A stretch of 64,000 nt of DNA, taken from NCBI GenBank assembly GCA_963691815.1, contig OY829667.1, positions 17,292,563 through 17,356,562 of the forward strand, read 5' to 3'. Origin of the DNA: Echiichthys vipera (Eukaryota > Chordata > Actinopteri > Perciformes > Trachinidae). The notes beneath the pieces were generated by a model that was given only the letters and a program-made list of their open reading frames with translations, was not told where the DNA came from and did not search any database. A program made the translations under genes and the position numbers. Positions 24,426 through 40,262 of the stretch are shown here, in pieces (position 1 is the stretch's first letter; every line of letters begins with the position of its first letter).

Positions 24426-26094
24426 CAGAGAACCCTCACAAATCTAAAAAGTTTTGCATGGACATGGATTTCAACTCTGTCTTCTTGCTTTCAATTACGC
24501 TGATAATGAGCTGTCAAGCGTGGACAGTGGTGTAGGGGAGCTATGAACATTAATGAAAAGAAACTTTGCAGAGTGGCCAGAGGATATTATGTAACACCTT
24601 ATTAAGATTTCTCCGTATCTTGTGCCTCAACATCATGGCCCAGCAGTGTGAAGCTTATCTCTGTGTTATACTAGCCTACTAATTATCAGGTCACTAAAAA
24701 GAGAAGAGAGAAAGTCTAAACAATTAAGAATTAAGATGTGCCATTTGAATCCACATCTTAAATTACCCGGCTCTAAAGGTGTTCCAAGTTGCAGAGACTT
24801 TCAATGTTGTCAGTTAGCTGTACTATTTACAATACACAGCTTGCAGTTTTGGTGTCTTGTTTTCACACTGACTGTCTGACAGGCATTGGGACACACACAC
24901 AAGCAGCCAGTAGAGTGATAATCTTTCATTTGTCTTGAACATGGAAAGAAAACTTGAAAGTAATTGTTCAGCTTTCTTGAAAAGAGATCCTCTATGAGAA
25001 AATACATTGTCTAGCTGAGGATAATGGAAAAGACTCCGGCATAGAGAAAGCTGCAGCCAACATTATGTCTTGCCAGCCTCTTCTACTAGTCTCTCTCTGT
25101 AAATCAGTGCAATCTCAGTCGTTCTGGTCAGAATGTTCTGACCATCCCCGGAAAAACAAGCCATCTCTTGTATGTTACTGGCGCTTTATTCTGCTGTGCT
25201 TCATTCTCATTTGCTACCTCCATGTAGCTTGAGTAGATGATGCATTGGAACTTGGAGAGATGATGGTATATGTTGTTAAAACCCATGGATTTCACCCTCA
25301 GCTAAATGCCTGACATGAAGAATGTGGGCTTTTTTCATGCTACACCACATACACTGAACAGTAAATATACTGTATATATATATATATAAATATATATAGT
25401 ATATACCCTAACCATACTGTCGTGCATTATTTCAGCATGGGGGTAAAGAGAAGCCTGTGGAGGAGTAGTTGGCAGTGGTGCCAGCCACCCCAGCACTTTG
25501 ACAAGATTACCTCTCCACCCAATTCAATTAGAAGCCCACTTTAGTCACCGCTCACCCCTTCAGGATCTCCATAATCATAACAGATGGTTCTCTATGAGAC
25601 ACCCACCATCTTTCACCTCCAAGAGGCCTGGAGAGCAGCACAACTGAAGCAGCCGACATGGCAGAGCAGTGGATCAGTCTCTCTCACTGTGTCAGAGTAA
25701 TATTTCTTTTTAACTGATTCTGTGTGATGCACAGGAATACTATTTCAATGTGAGTGAAGGCGTAGTCAATATAACTGTAAAAATAGAGCAGAAATGAGCA
25801 AAAACCAAATAATTGCATCGGAAATATTTTTTGTTATCATGTTTTAATGGGGATATTTTGTATTTTGACACCGATTTTTTCATGTATATGTGTCTAAGGA
25901 AAAACAATTATGCAAGACTGCTGTGAACCGGACTGCAATGTAATCACATGCAGCAATAACGACCGGCAATGTATGTCGGACTGCATTATGGAAAGATGGA
26001 GAAGTTGCTAATATCCTGCCTTACGTTTGTTTGAAACGTTACCGATGCCAGGTCAACACAGTAACTTTAGCTTATAACATTAGCCTTCCTCTGC
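24425..26094. other. Non-coding stretch, no gene seen
   Basis: Contains a small perfect hairpin at 24731-24761 and an AT run at 25373-25406. Otherwise nothing recognised. Confidence 0.5.
25373..25406 (+). repeat. (TA)n tract
   Basis: Alternating TA with single AA and AG interruptions. Confidence 0.85.
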
Positions 26095-26270
26095 TCTGTC
26101 CGGTGTATTCTCATCAATAGGTCTGTATGATATTTTACGAAAAGGTATGCACAAAAATACACAAGAATTACAATGCATTACCTTCCGTAGCCTGCTCTGT
26201 CTGCAGCTCTCCACTCTTGGAACAGATTTTTCCTCGTGATATCTCCAATCCCCCCAACTGCCTGGCTTAA
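26095..26270 (-). repeat. Interspersed repeat family B, copy 3 (inverted)
   Basis: On the minus strand it reads 'gtaatgcattgtaattct', 'ttgtgcatacc', 'cgtaaaatatcataca' and 'gatgagaatacac', in the same order as the plus-strand copies at 23.7-24.1 kb and 19.4 kb. Confidence 0.5.
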
Positions 26271-29200
26271 CCACAACTACATCTCAAAAGCATTTATCAA
26301 AATAAACCAATAAGGTTGTTCTGTTGACAGTGACTGTAAGGACAGAGTTGCTTTTGTTGCCCCGAGCCAGATCTTAGATGTTCACACAATTGTTCCTAAA
26401 TTCTGTGTTTTGTTCATGTTCCATTTCGTTATCAGAATTTAATCGTTTACTCACTCTTAGCGCCCGCTGTGTTACTGAGAGTCATGAAATAACTCTTTCT
26501 CTCATTGATGCTTGAAGGTTTTTTCATTTATTGTGTTTGATTTTAAGTTTCTTCACGCTGCTGAAGACATATCATCATATTTCCGTGGGCAGGGGACTTG
26601 TGTGCATACAGAGCCAGAAAGTAAATCCAGAAACCTCAGAGTGTGTAATACAGTGATGGGGCTGTATCACGGGACTATAGCAATGTCCTGCTTGGACAAC
26701 AAACTCCACTTGAGATACCTCCAGAGCTGGTTTCTTTCTAGCTTTATTTTCCATGTAAACTATAAAATCCTTCTGTGTGTCTCTCATGCAGAATAAATGA
26801 GGCCCCCGTTGTGTCATTTCATGATTCCTTTTTGAAAATAGCCAACACATCGTTCCCTTTGTGGCACCTCGGGCTAAGGCACATACCATGTCAGGAGTCC
26901 AGCTCCTGACCCCTGTCTAATGGCATCCCTGATTTCCTTCTCACCTCCTCTCCTCCTTTACTACACGCAACATGATTTGAAATGCCCCAGAAATGGCTTG
27001 AACTTTTAACAAAAAAGAGCTCTTTGCTGATTGGCTGTGTACTGTATGAACACAACATTGTAACATTTTGAATGTGATGGGAATCGAGCGCCTCCCACTG
27101 AGAGGGAACTTGGCACCAAAGTGCCTCTCGGTGTACACAAAGCAGTGTATCAAAGGCATGAGCGAGTCTTTTTGTTTTAGTAAGATGAGGATGTTCAGAG
27201 AATAGAAAGTCAGCATCCAAACAACAGGCGGTGCACTGATATTGCTCAAGACTCTTCTGTTGTTTAGTGCTGCTTTTCTTCCTTCTCAGTGAACAGATGA
27301 TATGCTATTGTGCTCACGTCTATACTTCCAAAGTACATTCCAAAATAAGACATACTGTAAACCACAAACTCATCTGTATCAGTCACTTGAAAAGTTATTT
27401 AAAGACCTGGAATGAACTGCACAAGACTAGTGAGGCAGCAGCGTTTGTGTGATGGTGTGTGTGTGTGTGTGTGTGTGTGTCTATGATCAAAGCTTCTCCA
27501 TCCCACCATGTGCTGATCCAGCCCGGGACAGATATAGCTACTTAGTCCCCATAATGTCCTGGGGTCCCCTCTCATCGCCTTTGAATCCTGTCACAGATAA
27601 CAGTGTAGATTATATGCCTCTCCTGAGTCACTTTCAAGTTGACTGTACTCCAAAATTGCAAATCTCTCAATCTGACTGCAAACACATCTGCAGTAGAGAG
27701 CGATACTATCCAGGCTTCCATCTGGCTTTGTTGTTTCTGTCGGTGAACAACTGGAGAGAGTTTTTTTACGCAATGTTCTTAAGGATGAGAAACAGCATCC
27801 ATGCTACAGCAGGGCGGTAATGTCATTGCCAGGCTAGCGTGAATCATAACCATCCAAGGCTATTTCCAATGGTGTGAAAGTCAAACATGCATATACATAC
27901 AGTATACGTATATGGGAAGGGATAAAATAGATACAGTATATTCTAACTATGTGTGTATACATTGTACTGATCTACATGATCTCCACAAGTGTGTATGGTC
28001 TGTGTATATGTGCAGTATATGTCTACGCCTGTCATTGTGTTGTGTTTGCATGTGTGTATGAGAGAGGTCATATTGACCCCAAGTACCCAATGCAGGAATG
28101 TTCCAGTAGAGGCAACCATTGAAAAAGCTTCAAATGTGTTCTTTAGTGATCATATTTTTTTTAAAACTGAGAGTGCTGCGGTCATTGTTTTCATTTTTTT
28201 CTTCTGTGAGGTCATATTGACATGTGGAGGACAGAGTGGTGAAATCACAAAATTAAACTTCAGTCATATTAACAGCTTCGCGTGGATAGATCTGTATTTA
28301 TTATTATTTTGTGCAGGTACAGTACGTGTTAGACAAAGCCATGAGCAGGATTCAGAGCAATACTTTCCCCCCCTTAATACTCATACCCCATAATATGTGA
28401 TTACTTAATTCTATATCTTTTTCAACTCATGTGAATTGTTAATACATCTGTCCTATTGTTGCAAGAAAGGCGGTTTATATGATTTGTCATTGACTAGACC
28501 CATCTAGAAGTAAGTAAAAGGGACAGATGGTGGTACTGGGGAACCGTCCTTCAGCTGTATCCTCATGAGAAAAATAGACCATAATAAGAAGCATCCACCC
28601 TGTCTTTGTGCAACAAAATGAGTATGGAAGCCCATAGGGGACTTTATTAAGAGTATAATGTAAATTTGAAAATGAAAATAAATGTTCTACATATCTATTT
28701 GTAATTTTAGTAAAAATGAATATGCAATAATGTCACATACTTGTATTGGCGTTTTTATGAAAATATTATAATGAAAAAAAAAAGTTGTTTGATGTTTTTT
28801 TAATTTCCAAAGTCATTCCCAGCTGCACAGTGGATGATAGTCAAATGTTGGTTTAAATTTGAAAATTAAAATGTACTATATATATATAGCCTAATTTTCC
28901 AGCTTTTCAAGTAATATTCAAAATGTCTAAAAACGACTACACCTATCTTATATAAATATATAAGAGAATATTTTATTATGTACTAACATCATCCCAAATG
29001 TGTCCAACAGTATGCTAACCCAGAGAAATCCGTACTGTTTTCGCCTGCCTATGGCGTTAACCGTTAACTGTGAACAATAGTGGTTGACAATAAAGATTAT
29101 AACTCCCATGATCACATGCTAGAGTCATCTAAAAGTCCATCTCTTTTCATTGTTCTGACCCTAGTATCAAAAAACTAAGTATTGAACATTTAAGTCAAAG

Positions 29201-30044
29201 TTAAAAAGAAAATGCAATTTTCTGACAATTTTAAAATTATACCAATTATGATCAGCCATTACATTTTCAAAGACACCAAAACAAGGAGCGTGTAAAACCA
29301 TTTTCAATGCAGGTAACTGTAGGGAAAAAGAGAAAATAGGTAAAAGGAGAAATGTGAATGTAGGAATGGGTGTAAATGGATAAATAATAGAACAGTTGCT
29401 CTATGTGAGGGAAAATTGTACAATTTTCTGCTACAACGTTTCTTACTTTCATTGCTTTCCCTGTGTTTCGATTGACATACTATAGTCACTCTTCCTTTGT
29501 GTGGGTAAATCTTGCTCCTCTCACTTTAATGTACCTACAACAACTCCTGGCATTTTTCATAAGTGTCACATGCATTTTCCAGAGATCATGCAATCTGTGT
29601 GCCTCAAACTGGGACGGTCGGGTTTGGAGATGGTGGAAAGTTCAACCACATTGTATCAGGTTCAACCATCGGTGAATCCTACTTTATATGGAAGTTTGCA
29701 CTTGCTGCTCTATTTACATAACAATCATGATCATTACAGCTTTGGAAATGCATTCTAAAATGTGAAAAACCTGCAGGTGTCTCTGTCCAGGAGTGAAAAA
29801 CATAATTGATGAACAATTTCTGATTCCAGACACTATCATTCAAGCAAATTACACCACACTTTGCCACTATCAGGACCCCACCTCCTGCCAAACTATGACT
29901 ATCCTGTTCTCAATTTTAGTCAGCCTTGGCGACTAAGAAGCACATCGTGCAGTGTTTCCCTATGCTAAGAGCCGTGATGTATGGCCTAGGAGGGAAGAAG
30001 CACAAATTCTGTCAAGTGTAATCTTTTAATGAAGTTTAATAAAG

Positions 30045-30048
<4 letters not shown>
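26271..30048. other. Non-coding stretch, no gene seen
   Basis: AT-rich with chance frames only. A (GT)n tract lies at 27455-27480. Confidence 0.5.
27455..27480 (+). repeat. (GT)n microsatellite
   Basis: Thirteen GT units. Confidence 0.9.

Positions 30049-30114
<66 letters not shown>
30049..30114 (+). repeat. (GA)n polypurine tract
   Basis: About 33 uninterrupted GA units. A purine-only strand of this length can form a triplex. Confidence 0.95.
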
Positions 30115-30116
<2 letters not shown>

Positions 30117-31603
30117 ACCTCCATCGTGGCACCCCCTTACCTGTTTCTTATCTGGGCTGGGCTGCTTCTTCCTTGTGCAAGCGAACTGCAGCAAAGCACT
30201 TAGCTTCACCCAGGACGTGTCAGCGCTCAGTGGATGTGACGACGATGCTAGGAAGATGGGGGGCGGGGGGTGCTGGGTTACACACAGGGCCTTGTTAATG
30301 GGTACACAATGTGCCTAGAGACAAGAAGCAGCACACTCCAGCAGACAGTGCTGTCATCACAGAGGGAGAGACAAAATGGGAGGAGAGAGGGAGCGAGGGA
30401 GGGATATTTTTCTCCCACTTTTTTTTTCAGTTATCATTGGCGAGCACACAGACATGCCAGGACCAAAGCATTCAGCATACACACAGGCACACACATGCAA
30501 CCGATTGACCCACACACAGGCAGACAAAGAAACACAAAGGAATAAGGAAATGAGAAAGACACACACTCACACCCACATCCACACTCGCGGCATGGTTAAG
30601 TGAATCTCCTAAATCACAAGCTAGTATTCAATTCATTAGGGAGCTCTTAGCAGCTGTTCTTGTCTAACCACATCAAGGCGCAGATTTAACACATGGATCT
30701 AACACTGAACACTTAGATAAGTCTGCTTTTCTAAGAGATGGGGGAGTTCTCCCAATAATAGTCTGCCCAGAAATTGGTTATAAACCCTAAGTCATAAGAA
30801 CCGTTAAGCTTGCAGTACACTGAAAATGAAATCAAAATGAGTGTATTCTCACAGGCCATATGGTGGTTTTAGGACCCCCCCCCCATGACTGCCCTTTATG
30901 AGGCCTCAGTTGCTGAAATCATCTTATTCACAGCTTAGTGCGTGGTTGCAGTTATGTGATGTAATTAGTTGGACTTTTTTCAGTCAGCTATGGGTCACAT
31001 TAACAGTTTATCTGTGGTTTATTTTGTCTTCACATTGGCACCAGCTGTGATGCCTGGATTTAATTCTAGAGTACTCAGAGTAACTAAAACCCCAAACCAC
31101 TGCTGAAATCCAATGTGTGATAGCCCTTGCTTAACAGTGGTTAAACCCGTGGTTTGATATTTACCATTTCTCTGATGTGTACCGCAGGAATGTGGTTGTA
31201 GCAGAGAGACCAATTCAGAGCACCTGGCTCTCACCCTCCAAGGGAATAAAAGCCCAACTCCAGTGCTGTTCTGGTTCTCTCTCTCACCTGGAATCAACCC
31301 ATCTGTCATCCTTTTTTATACTACTTCTATAACAAGTCCCATGTTTCAAGTAGATGGAGGACATGTTTTCTGTACCAGTTCTTTTCCTGTAGCTTTGTTT
31401 GGCTCAGCAGCTGGTTTGAACAGGAAATTCAGTTCGTCCCGTTATCACCTCCTGCTGAGACAATCAAATCGAGTAAAGTTATACAGATACACACAAATAA
31501 ATAACAATTCAATACCCCCATTTCAATCATTTTTCAAAAAGATATTGCTCTGAATGGCATCAGAATGGCACCAGGCATATCAACATAGGCTACCAAATAT
31601 TAA
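30115..31603. other. Non-coding stretch, no gene seen
   Basis: GC somewhat higher than average from 30115 to 30300. Several overlapping frames, none with a recognised domain. Confidence 0.5.
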
Positions 31604-31903
31604 TCACAAACGTCTTCCTCTTTGCTGTTGAACCAGGGCATATGGAATTTCACCAGGACTGTCAGGTTTTATTAAAATACCGTACTTGATCCTTTGACCA
31701 ACAATCTCGCCATTCATCTTCAGCTGTAGCAACAGGTTGTTTGCTGCTAGCAGAGGTGCTAACATTAGCTTGTTGTTCCTGACCTGCATTTTCAGGCTCG
31801 GTAGTATTTGAGAGGAGAGTTCTGTCATCATTTGCATTCTCTTTGTGCCTTTTAGGAGCCAGGCCAACTTTACTAATATGTTTTAATCTTCTGCTTTTGC
31901 CTG
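31604..31903 (-). pseudogene. Possible transposase (hAT-type) N-terminal remnant
   Basis: Read on the minus strand from about 31893 down to 31670, one frame stays open as a hydrophilic protein stretch. It contains KRHKENANDD, then NTTEPENAGQEQQ, then an EDEWRDCWSKDQVRYF block, and hits a stop after FNKT. A neighbouring frame then reads MPWFNSKEED, so one frameshift is likely. A low-complexity acidic region followed by W.CWS.DQ and then PW..SK resembles the region before the zinc-binding TTF part of hAT transposases. The downstream catalytic part is absent. The match is by memory of the family pattern only; a host exon is not excluded. Confidence 0.35.
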
Positions 31904-32065
31904 TTTATCCAACATTGCTGTGGCTCATGAGTTGGTCTGACATTTCACTTCCGTGACAACAAACAAGTGGGCATCTCATAATAGCTTACTGGCGAGAGCA
32001 GAGGCAAGCATCACATAGTGCGCCCTCGTTAATGTAGTTTAACTGCCATGAATCCCGGAGAGACA

Positions 32066-32070
<5 letters not shown>

Positions 32071-32111
<41 letters not shown>

Positions 32112-32188
32112 TCTCCATTTCTCTCTCTCTCTCTCTCTCTCTCCATCTCTCTCTCTCTCCCCCCCCCCCTCTCTCTCTCTCTCTCTCT
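32071..32188 (+). repeat. (CT)n polypyrimidine tract with C run
   Basis: About 118 bases of CT units with CCAT interruptions and a run of about eleven C residues at 32159-32169. Confidence 0.95.
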
Positions 32189-33494
32189 GTCACATTTTAA
32201 GTTAGGAATTAGGTGGACAGGCTACCATGAAATTATTTTCTGAAATTTTCCCACAAATTGCATTTCCAAATAAAAGAAAACAACAGATAATTGCAAAAAT
32301 ACATTTATGCATAAATAACTTGATTATTCAAAATAAGCCAGTTAAAGAAAAACAGGAAAATGTAAAATAACAATTAAAAACACATCATGTACATTTCCCG
32401 TTCCTGTCATAGACGTCCGAATAGAGGACCTAGTTTGGACGTCCAGAATTGGTCATGGACAGGCGGATCCAATACAGACATGATTTGCACGTCTATCAGA
32501 TGTCCAATGTTTTTTCGCCATGCCATTTATGACACAGGCAGCATAATCTCCTTCATATGTACCTTTCAGATTATTGGACACATTTATGATGGCTATACTT
32601 CTATATGCACTAGCATATAGTACTATTAGCTTAACTGCTTATTTAAATAAAATACACAATGCACCAAAATATAGCATTTGAAATACATTCCTCGGGTACT
32701 TAAATTCATTATGGCAAGTTTTTCATTGCTCCTTTTGCAAGATATAGATTGCTTCTGAACATGGATGGATGAGAAAAACAAATGAAAGGGGTCACTTAAA
32801 TCGGAAGACCATTAAATCAAACACACATATATACCTCATCATCCATCCTTTTAATCGAATGCTAGAGGGAACAAATACATCATCTACTTTTCTGTTTTGT
32901 TTTGTTTTTTTACTGTAAAAGAAGAAAGTACTAACAATACATTTTTCCCACCTGACAAAATGCTACCTCATTTTAAAGCACTTTTATTCCACTGTAGCTC
33001 ATACCGCGGGAGATGCACAAATTGTCAGCACACCGGCTCCAAATCACTTTCAGACAGTTGTGTTGTAACTGTAGCTGTAACTTTGAGCACAGCTGGAGCG
33101 TGTGTTGTCTTTGTTTTGGATTTTACCATTGGGATCTGCTTTCTCCATTACTTCCTTCACCAAACTCCACCCTCTGGAGCAGACACACTGACAGGCAATC
33201 ACATCTGATTCGCAGCCTTCTAGAGCACACCAGTTGAGTGTACTGGAGCCTTCCTTGAAGAAATGTGTGACTAGAGTCAGGCGAGGTAACCTTTAACAAC
33301 TCCACACAAAGTCAAGGAACATAACATCACGCAAAGCCCAATGGCTGCTTCTTTGGCATCTAAAATTTTGATTTCAGAGAAGAATTACTTTCAAACAGAA
33401 GTCAAATTATATGCATAATGGAATTTCTTCTTCTTGCCAGTCTGATGTCAGGTATCACCTCCCCTTCTGCTACCTCCACTATTTATTTTGCTAG
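32189..33494. other. Non-coding stretch with clustered GACGTC-like motifs
   Basis: No gene seen. The part at 32410-32500 has closely spaced 'gacgtcc' and 'cacgtc' words, in a sequence type I associate with dispersed teleost repeats but cannot name. Confidence 0.45.
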
Positions 33495-33657
33495 GGCACT
33501 GTCGACGATTGTGATTGTTTTGAAGAAATGCAAACAAGCCAGAGGGATTTTGCTCTTATCCGCGAATGGTAACTCATGCAGCCAGACCATTCTCCGGCAC
33601 TGACACAGTGCTGTGGAGATTGTGAGGACTGGCAATGGGATTAGTTTGACTAGATCT
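33495..33657 (+). repeat. Interspersed repeat, copy 2 (first copy near 5.1 kb)
   Basis: Has 'gacgattgtgattgttttga', then 'aaatgcaaacaagccagag', then 'ctgtggaga' and 'ctggcaatgggatta', the order I recall for a very common percomorph repeat. It aligns with 5050-5192 in the same orientation. Confidence 0.6.
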
Positions 33658-33867
33658 GGGATGGACATTGTTTAAGAAAAAAGACGCTCAACTGCTGACT
33701 GGATCTGGCACAACCAAATTAACTTAAGCAAAGACTGTGTTTATACTCAAAAACAATAAGTTCGCAGACATGGGGGACAGCTCAGGCTAGTGAAGAAGGG
33801 ATGTAGAGGTCACAGAGAGAAACAGAAGAGGGAAGGAAAAGGAAATGGAGAATACAAGGGGAATGTA

Positions 33868-34000
<133 letters not shown>

Positions 34001-34146
34001 TTTGTAGCAAATGTGTTGTGCGTGAGAGAGACAGACTGAGAGACATGTCTCCACCAGTGCTGAGGGCAGCAGGTTTTTGGCAGAAGCAGCGCTTTCGTAG
34101 GCGGAGGGGAGGAGCAGGGGACGAGAGAGTTTGGGGGATAGAAGAG

Positions 34147-34181
34147 AAGGAGGAGGAGGAGGAGGAGGAGGAGGAGGAGGA
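34147..34181 (+). repeat. (GGA)n microsatellite
   Basis: About twelve GGA units on the plus strand, giving a polyglutamate-like frame that is not a gene. Confidence 0.9.
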
Positions 34182-34673
34182 AAATAGAGGATTTGGCCGT
34201 AATACCAGTGCCCAGCCATGTGGCGATGGCAGGGTCGTGTCAGGCCTGATTGGCTTCAGTCTTTGATGGAAGTTGACCTTGAGAGCTGGCTGCCTTTAAC
34301 TGACTGTGACTGCTCAGTGAACACCAGCCGGACACGTTTCCCTGCTCTGTCCCTGAGGCCACAGTCAGCAGGAGGCAGCCACACAGGCAAGAGCGTGTAC
34401 AGATGTGCACTTCACATACTAACACTTACTGCATGTGTGCACTGAAGTCCCTGTGGCTGGCACTAGTGACAGTTCACCCACATTTACAAAAATACATATT
34501 GTCTCACTTATCTCTAGCTGTATCAACTTAGCAAGACTTTTTTTATGTTCATATCATCCATTAGCATAATTAACAACACCAAATGTCTGTAAAAGGCAAC
34601 TGTGTTCCACTCCATTTGTGGAGTTTCATTCTCAGAAATGTTACCCAAGAGTGCAATAAAATATTTTACACTG
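34182..34673. other. Non-coding stretch, no gene seen
   Basis: The mixed-composition frames here show no recognised domain. Confidence 0.5.
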
Positions 34674-34713
34674 TGCAGCCTGAAGTCAGAAGTCTAAACT
34701 TACATACATTTAG
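34674..34713 (+). mobile_element. Tc1-like (Sleeping-Beauty type) terminal repeat fragment
   Basis: Reads CAGCCTGAAGTCAGAAGTCT, then 'aaacttacatacatttag'. This resembles the outer inverted repeat of salmonid-type Tc1 elements, which starts CAGTTGAAGTCGGAAG and continues to TACATACA. No matching opposite end or transposase was found nearby, so it is a single decayed end. Confidence 0.4.
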
Positions 34714-35164
34714 CAGTAGTACACACGCATACTAGACAGTAGTGGTGTTACAGAAAACAATTGCCATTGACACCAACAGAGCAGCACCATGCTGTGCCTG
34801 AAATAAAGGAGAAATTGTTTGAAATTAAGATAAATATCTAAAATATGACATGACATTGTCCTGACTTAGATAAAAGGTTCTCTTAAGTTCTCTTAATTGA
34901 CTAGTCCATGTCATTGAAACCAATCCATTAGTAGGAGAGGTTCATGCATGAGGTCTCTGGATAATCTGAATAATCTTTAATCTTCCACTTACATACTAGG
35001 ATTGGGATGGTGGCAGAATTTTACAATTTACACACACACACACACAAACAAATCTCAATGGCTACATACCAATAGAGTTGTAAGTGAGAACACGTTTTTT
35101 TGTAATTAGGATGAACTGACCATTTCATTCCAATGGCACTGTTAATGCTGTAAATATAACAGAA
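34714..35164. other. Non-coding stretch with a short (CA)n tract
   Basis: (CA)n at 35031-35046; otherwise nothing recognised. Confidence 0.5.
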
Positions 35165-35471
35165 AAAAATGACATTCATTCATTCATTCATTCTTCTTCA
35201 ACCACTTGTCCCTGTCGGGGTCGCGGGGGGCTGGAGCCGATCCCAGCTGCCATCGGACGTGAGGCGGGGTCCACCCTGGACAGGACTCCAGTCTATCACA
35301 GGGCACATAGAGACAAACACAGACAGACAACCATTCACACCTACGGGCAATTTTAGAGTCATCAATGAACCTAACACATGCATTTCTTTGGACTGTGGGA
35401 GGAAACCGGAGAACCTGGAGAAAACCCACGCAGACACGGGGAGAACATGCAGAACGGCCTCCACCGTGTAG
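35165..35471 (-). mobile_element. 5'-truncated L2-like LINE 3' end with tetranucleotide tail
   Basis: On the minus strand the segment carries the very common fish LINE 3' sequence: 'tgcatgttctccccgtgtct', 'cctcccacagtccaaaga', 'tagactggagtcctgtccag', 'gctggagcc'-like words on the opposite strand, then a (GAAT)n tail at the left edge (35169-35192 on the plus strand is ATTC repeats). It shares a 32-base identical stretch, inverted, with the insertion at 46.3 kb. Only the 3' untranslated part remains and no reverse-transcriptase domain is present, as in most 5'-truncated LINE insertions. Confidence 0.75.
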
Positions 35472-35734
35472 CCCGAAAAACATGGCAGTCCACGCAAAAT
35501 GTTTTTGTTTCTCTTTTGTCTTCTCCGTCTGATATTTATACACATTTAAATATAAACAAGAATACATTTTGGACTTCCACTTTTTAAGCCATGTGGATGA
35601 AAGGCCCCTCCCATGACAACTGGACAAACTCAATCTGCTGATAAGGATACAACGCATTCTCACTCCCAACTTACACATGTCAGCATATGGCAGCTTGACA
35701 GGACTCTTTGGCATTATGTTTTTGACGCTCTGAG
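35472..35734. other. Short non-coding gap
   Basis: Nothing recognised between the LINE tail and the next repeat. Confidence 0.5.
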
Positions 35735-36015
35735 TGCCCCTTTGGTGTCATTTTTCAACATGCAGTGTTACGTTAGGTTTAGGCATCAAACGTACTAAGT
35801 TAGGTTTAGTTGATGAATGTGTTTGTGTAAATTAATTAATAATGTTACGTACGTAACTAAATTTACGTAGGTTATGTATGTGACGTAAGTTAAATTCAGT
35901 CAACGTTAACTTTTGGTTTCACATGGGGCACAAACAGCGGCCTCCTGGCCAAAAGTCGCGTGTTTTCTCCTCAAAACACTCAATTTGCCGCTCTTTCAAC
36001 TGCATCTTTTTACTG
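35735..36015 (+). repeat. Interspersed repeat family C, copy 1
   Basis: Contains 'ttacgttaggtttaggca', dense TACGTA words ('gttacgtacgtaac') and 'ttttggtttcacatggggca' followed by 'ctcctgg'. The same order (a ttaggtt start, tacgta words, 'cacgtttggttacacacagg', 'ctcctag') appears at 55830-56060. I recall this as a dispersed percomorph repeat of unclear class. Confidence 0.5.
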
Positions 36016-36553
36016 CCAACCAGTCACACGCCCAGTTTGTGCGTCTCATACAGACACTTAAGACATATTTGAGGAGTTGGTAGTGAGAACAGATCTGTGT
36101 TGAGATTGTCTTCTCAAATACTCCTTATTGTGTGATGTATTTGTCCACCTTGAGATTATTATGCTATTGCTATTATTATGTTGTTATTATTATCCTATTG
36201 TGATGACATTTAATCTATAATAATAATAATAATAATCATTTAAAAGCATTTAAAGCTAAGTAATAACCCTACAAGTACCCTTACAGAAGTTATGAGGAAG
36301 AAAAGTATTTTCCTTATTGTGTTATCTTCCGTGTGAGGACAAATTGAAGTGATAACACTGTAAAAGCACACAGACACATGTGTCATACGATCGGACTGTG
36401 AATGAATAGGAGGGGATAGTTTGGACCTGAGTGCCTCAGGTGGTGGGGAAGGTCACACATCTAAGTGGTTGGTGAAGGACACAGGAAAATGATCCTGCCT
36501 TTAAATACCCTGCTGACATCACATTAGCTGGTGTCCAGGGAGCAGCAGGTATG
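36016..36553. other. Non-coding stretch with an (AAT)n tract
   Basis: About seven AAT units at 36217-36237; no gene seen. Confidence 0.5.
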
Positions 36554-40099
<3,546 letters not shown>

Positions 40100-40262
40100 T
40101 GCCATAAGTATTCAGACCCTTTGCTGTAACTGTATATTAAACTCAGGTGCTGTCCATTTCTTCTGATCATCCTTGAGATGATGCACCTTTATTTGAATCC
40201 AGCTGTTTAATTCAATTGATTGGGCGTATGATGGATTAGGAAAGCAAACACCTGTCTAAAAA
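40100..40262 (+). mobile_element. Tc1-like element 5' region fragment
   Basis: The text 'aagtattcagaccctttgct', 'aactcaggtgctgtccattt', 'cttctgatcatccttgagat' and 'ttaggaaagcaaacacctgt' matches my memory of the region between the left inverted repeat and the transposase start in abundant fish Tc1 elements. The coding start that should follow is missing, and the sequence jumps at about 40262 into the 3' part of a transposase gene. Confidence 0.6.

Noticed and set aside
35165..35195. (ATTC)n as an independent microsatellite
   Set aside because: It is the tail of the minus-strand LINE insertion.
35184..35714. 176-codon minus-strand frame, the longest in the window
   Set aside because: Its middle is the 3' untranslated part of an L2-like LINE, which is not coding; the rest is flank.
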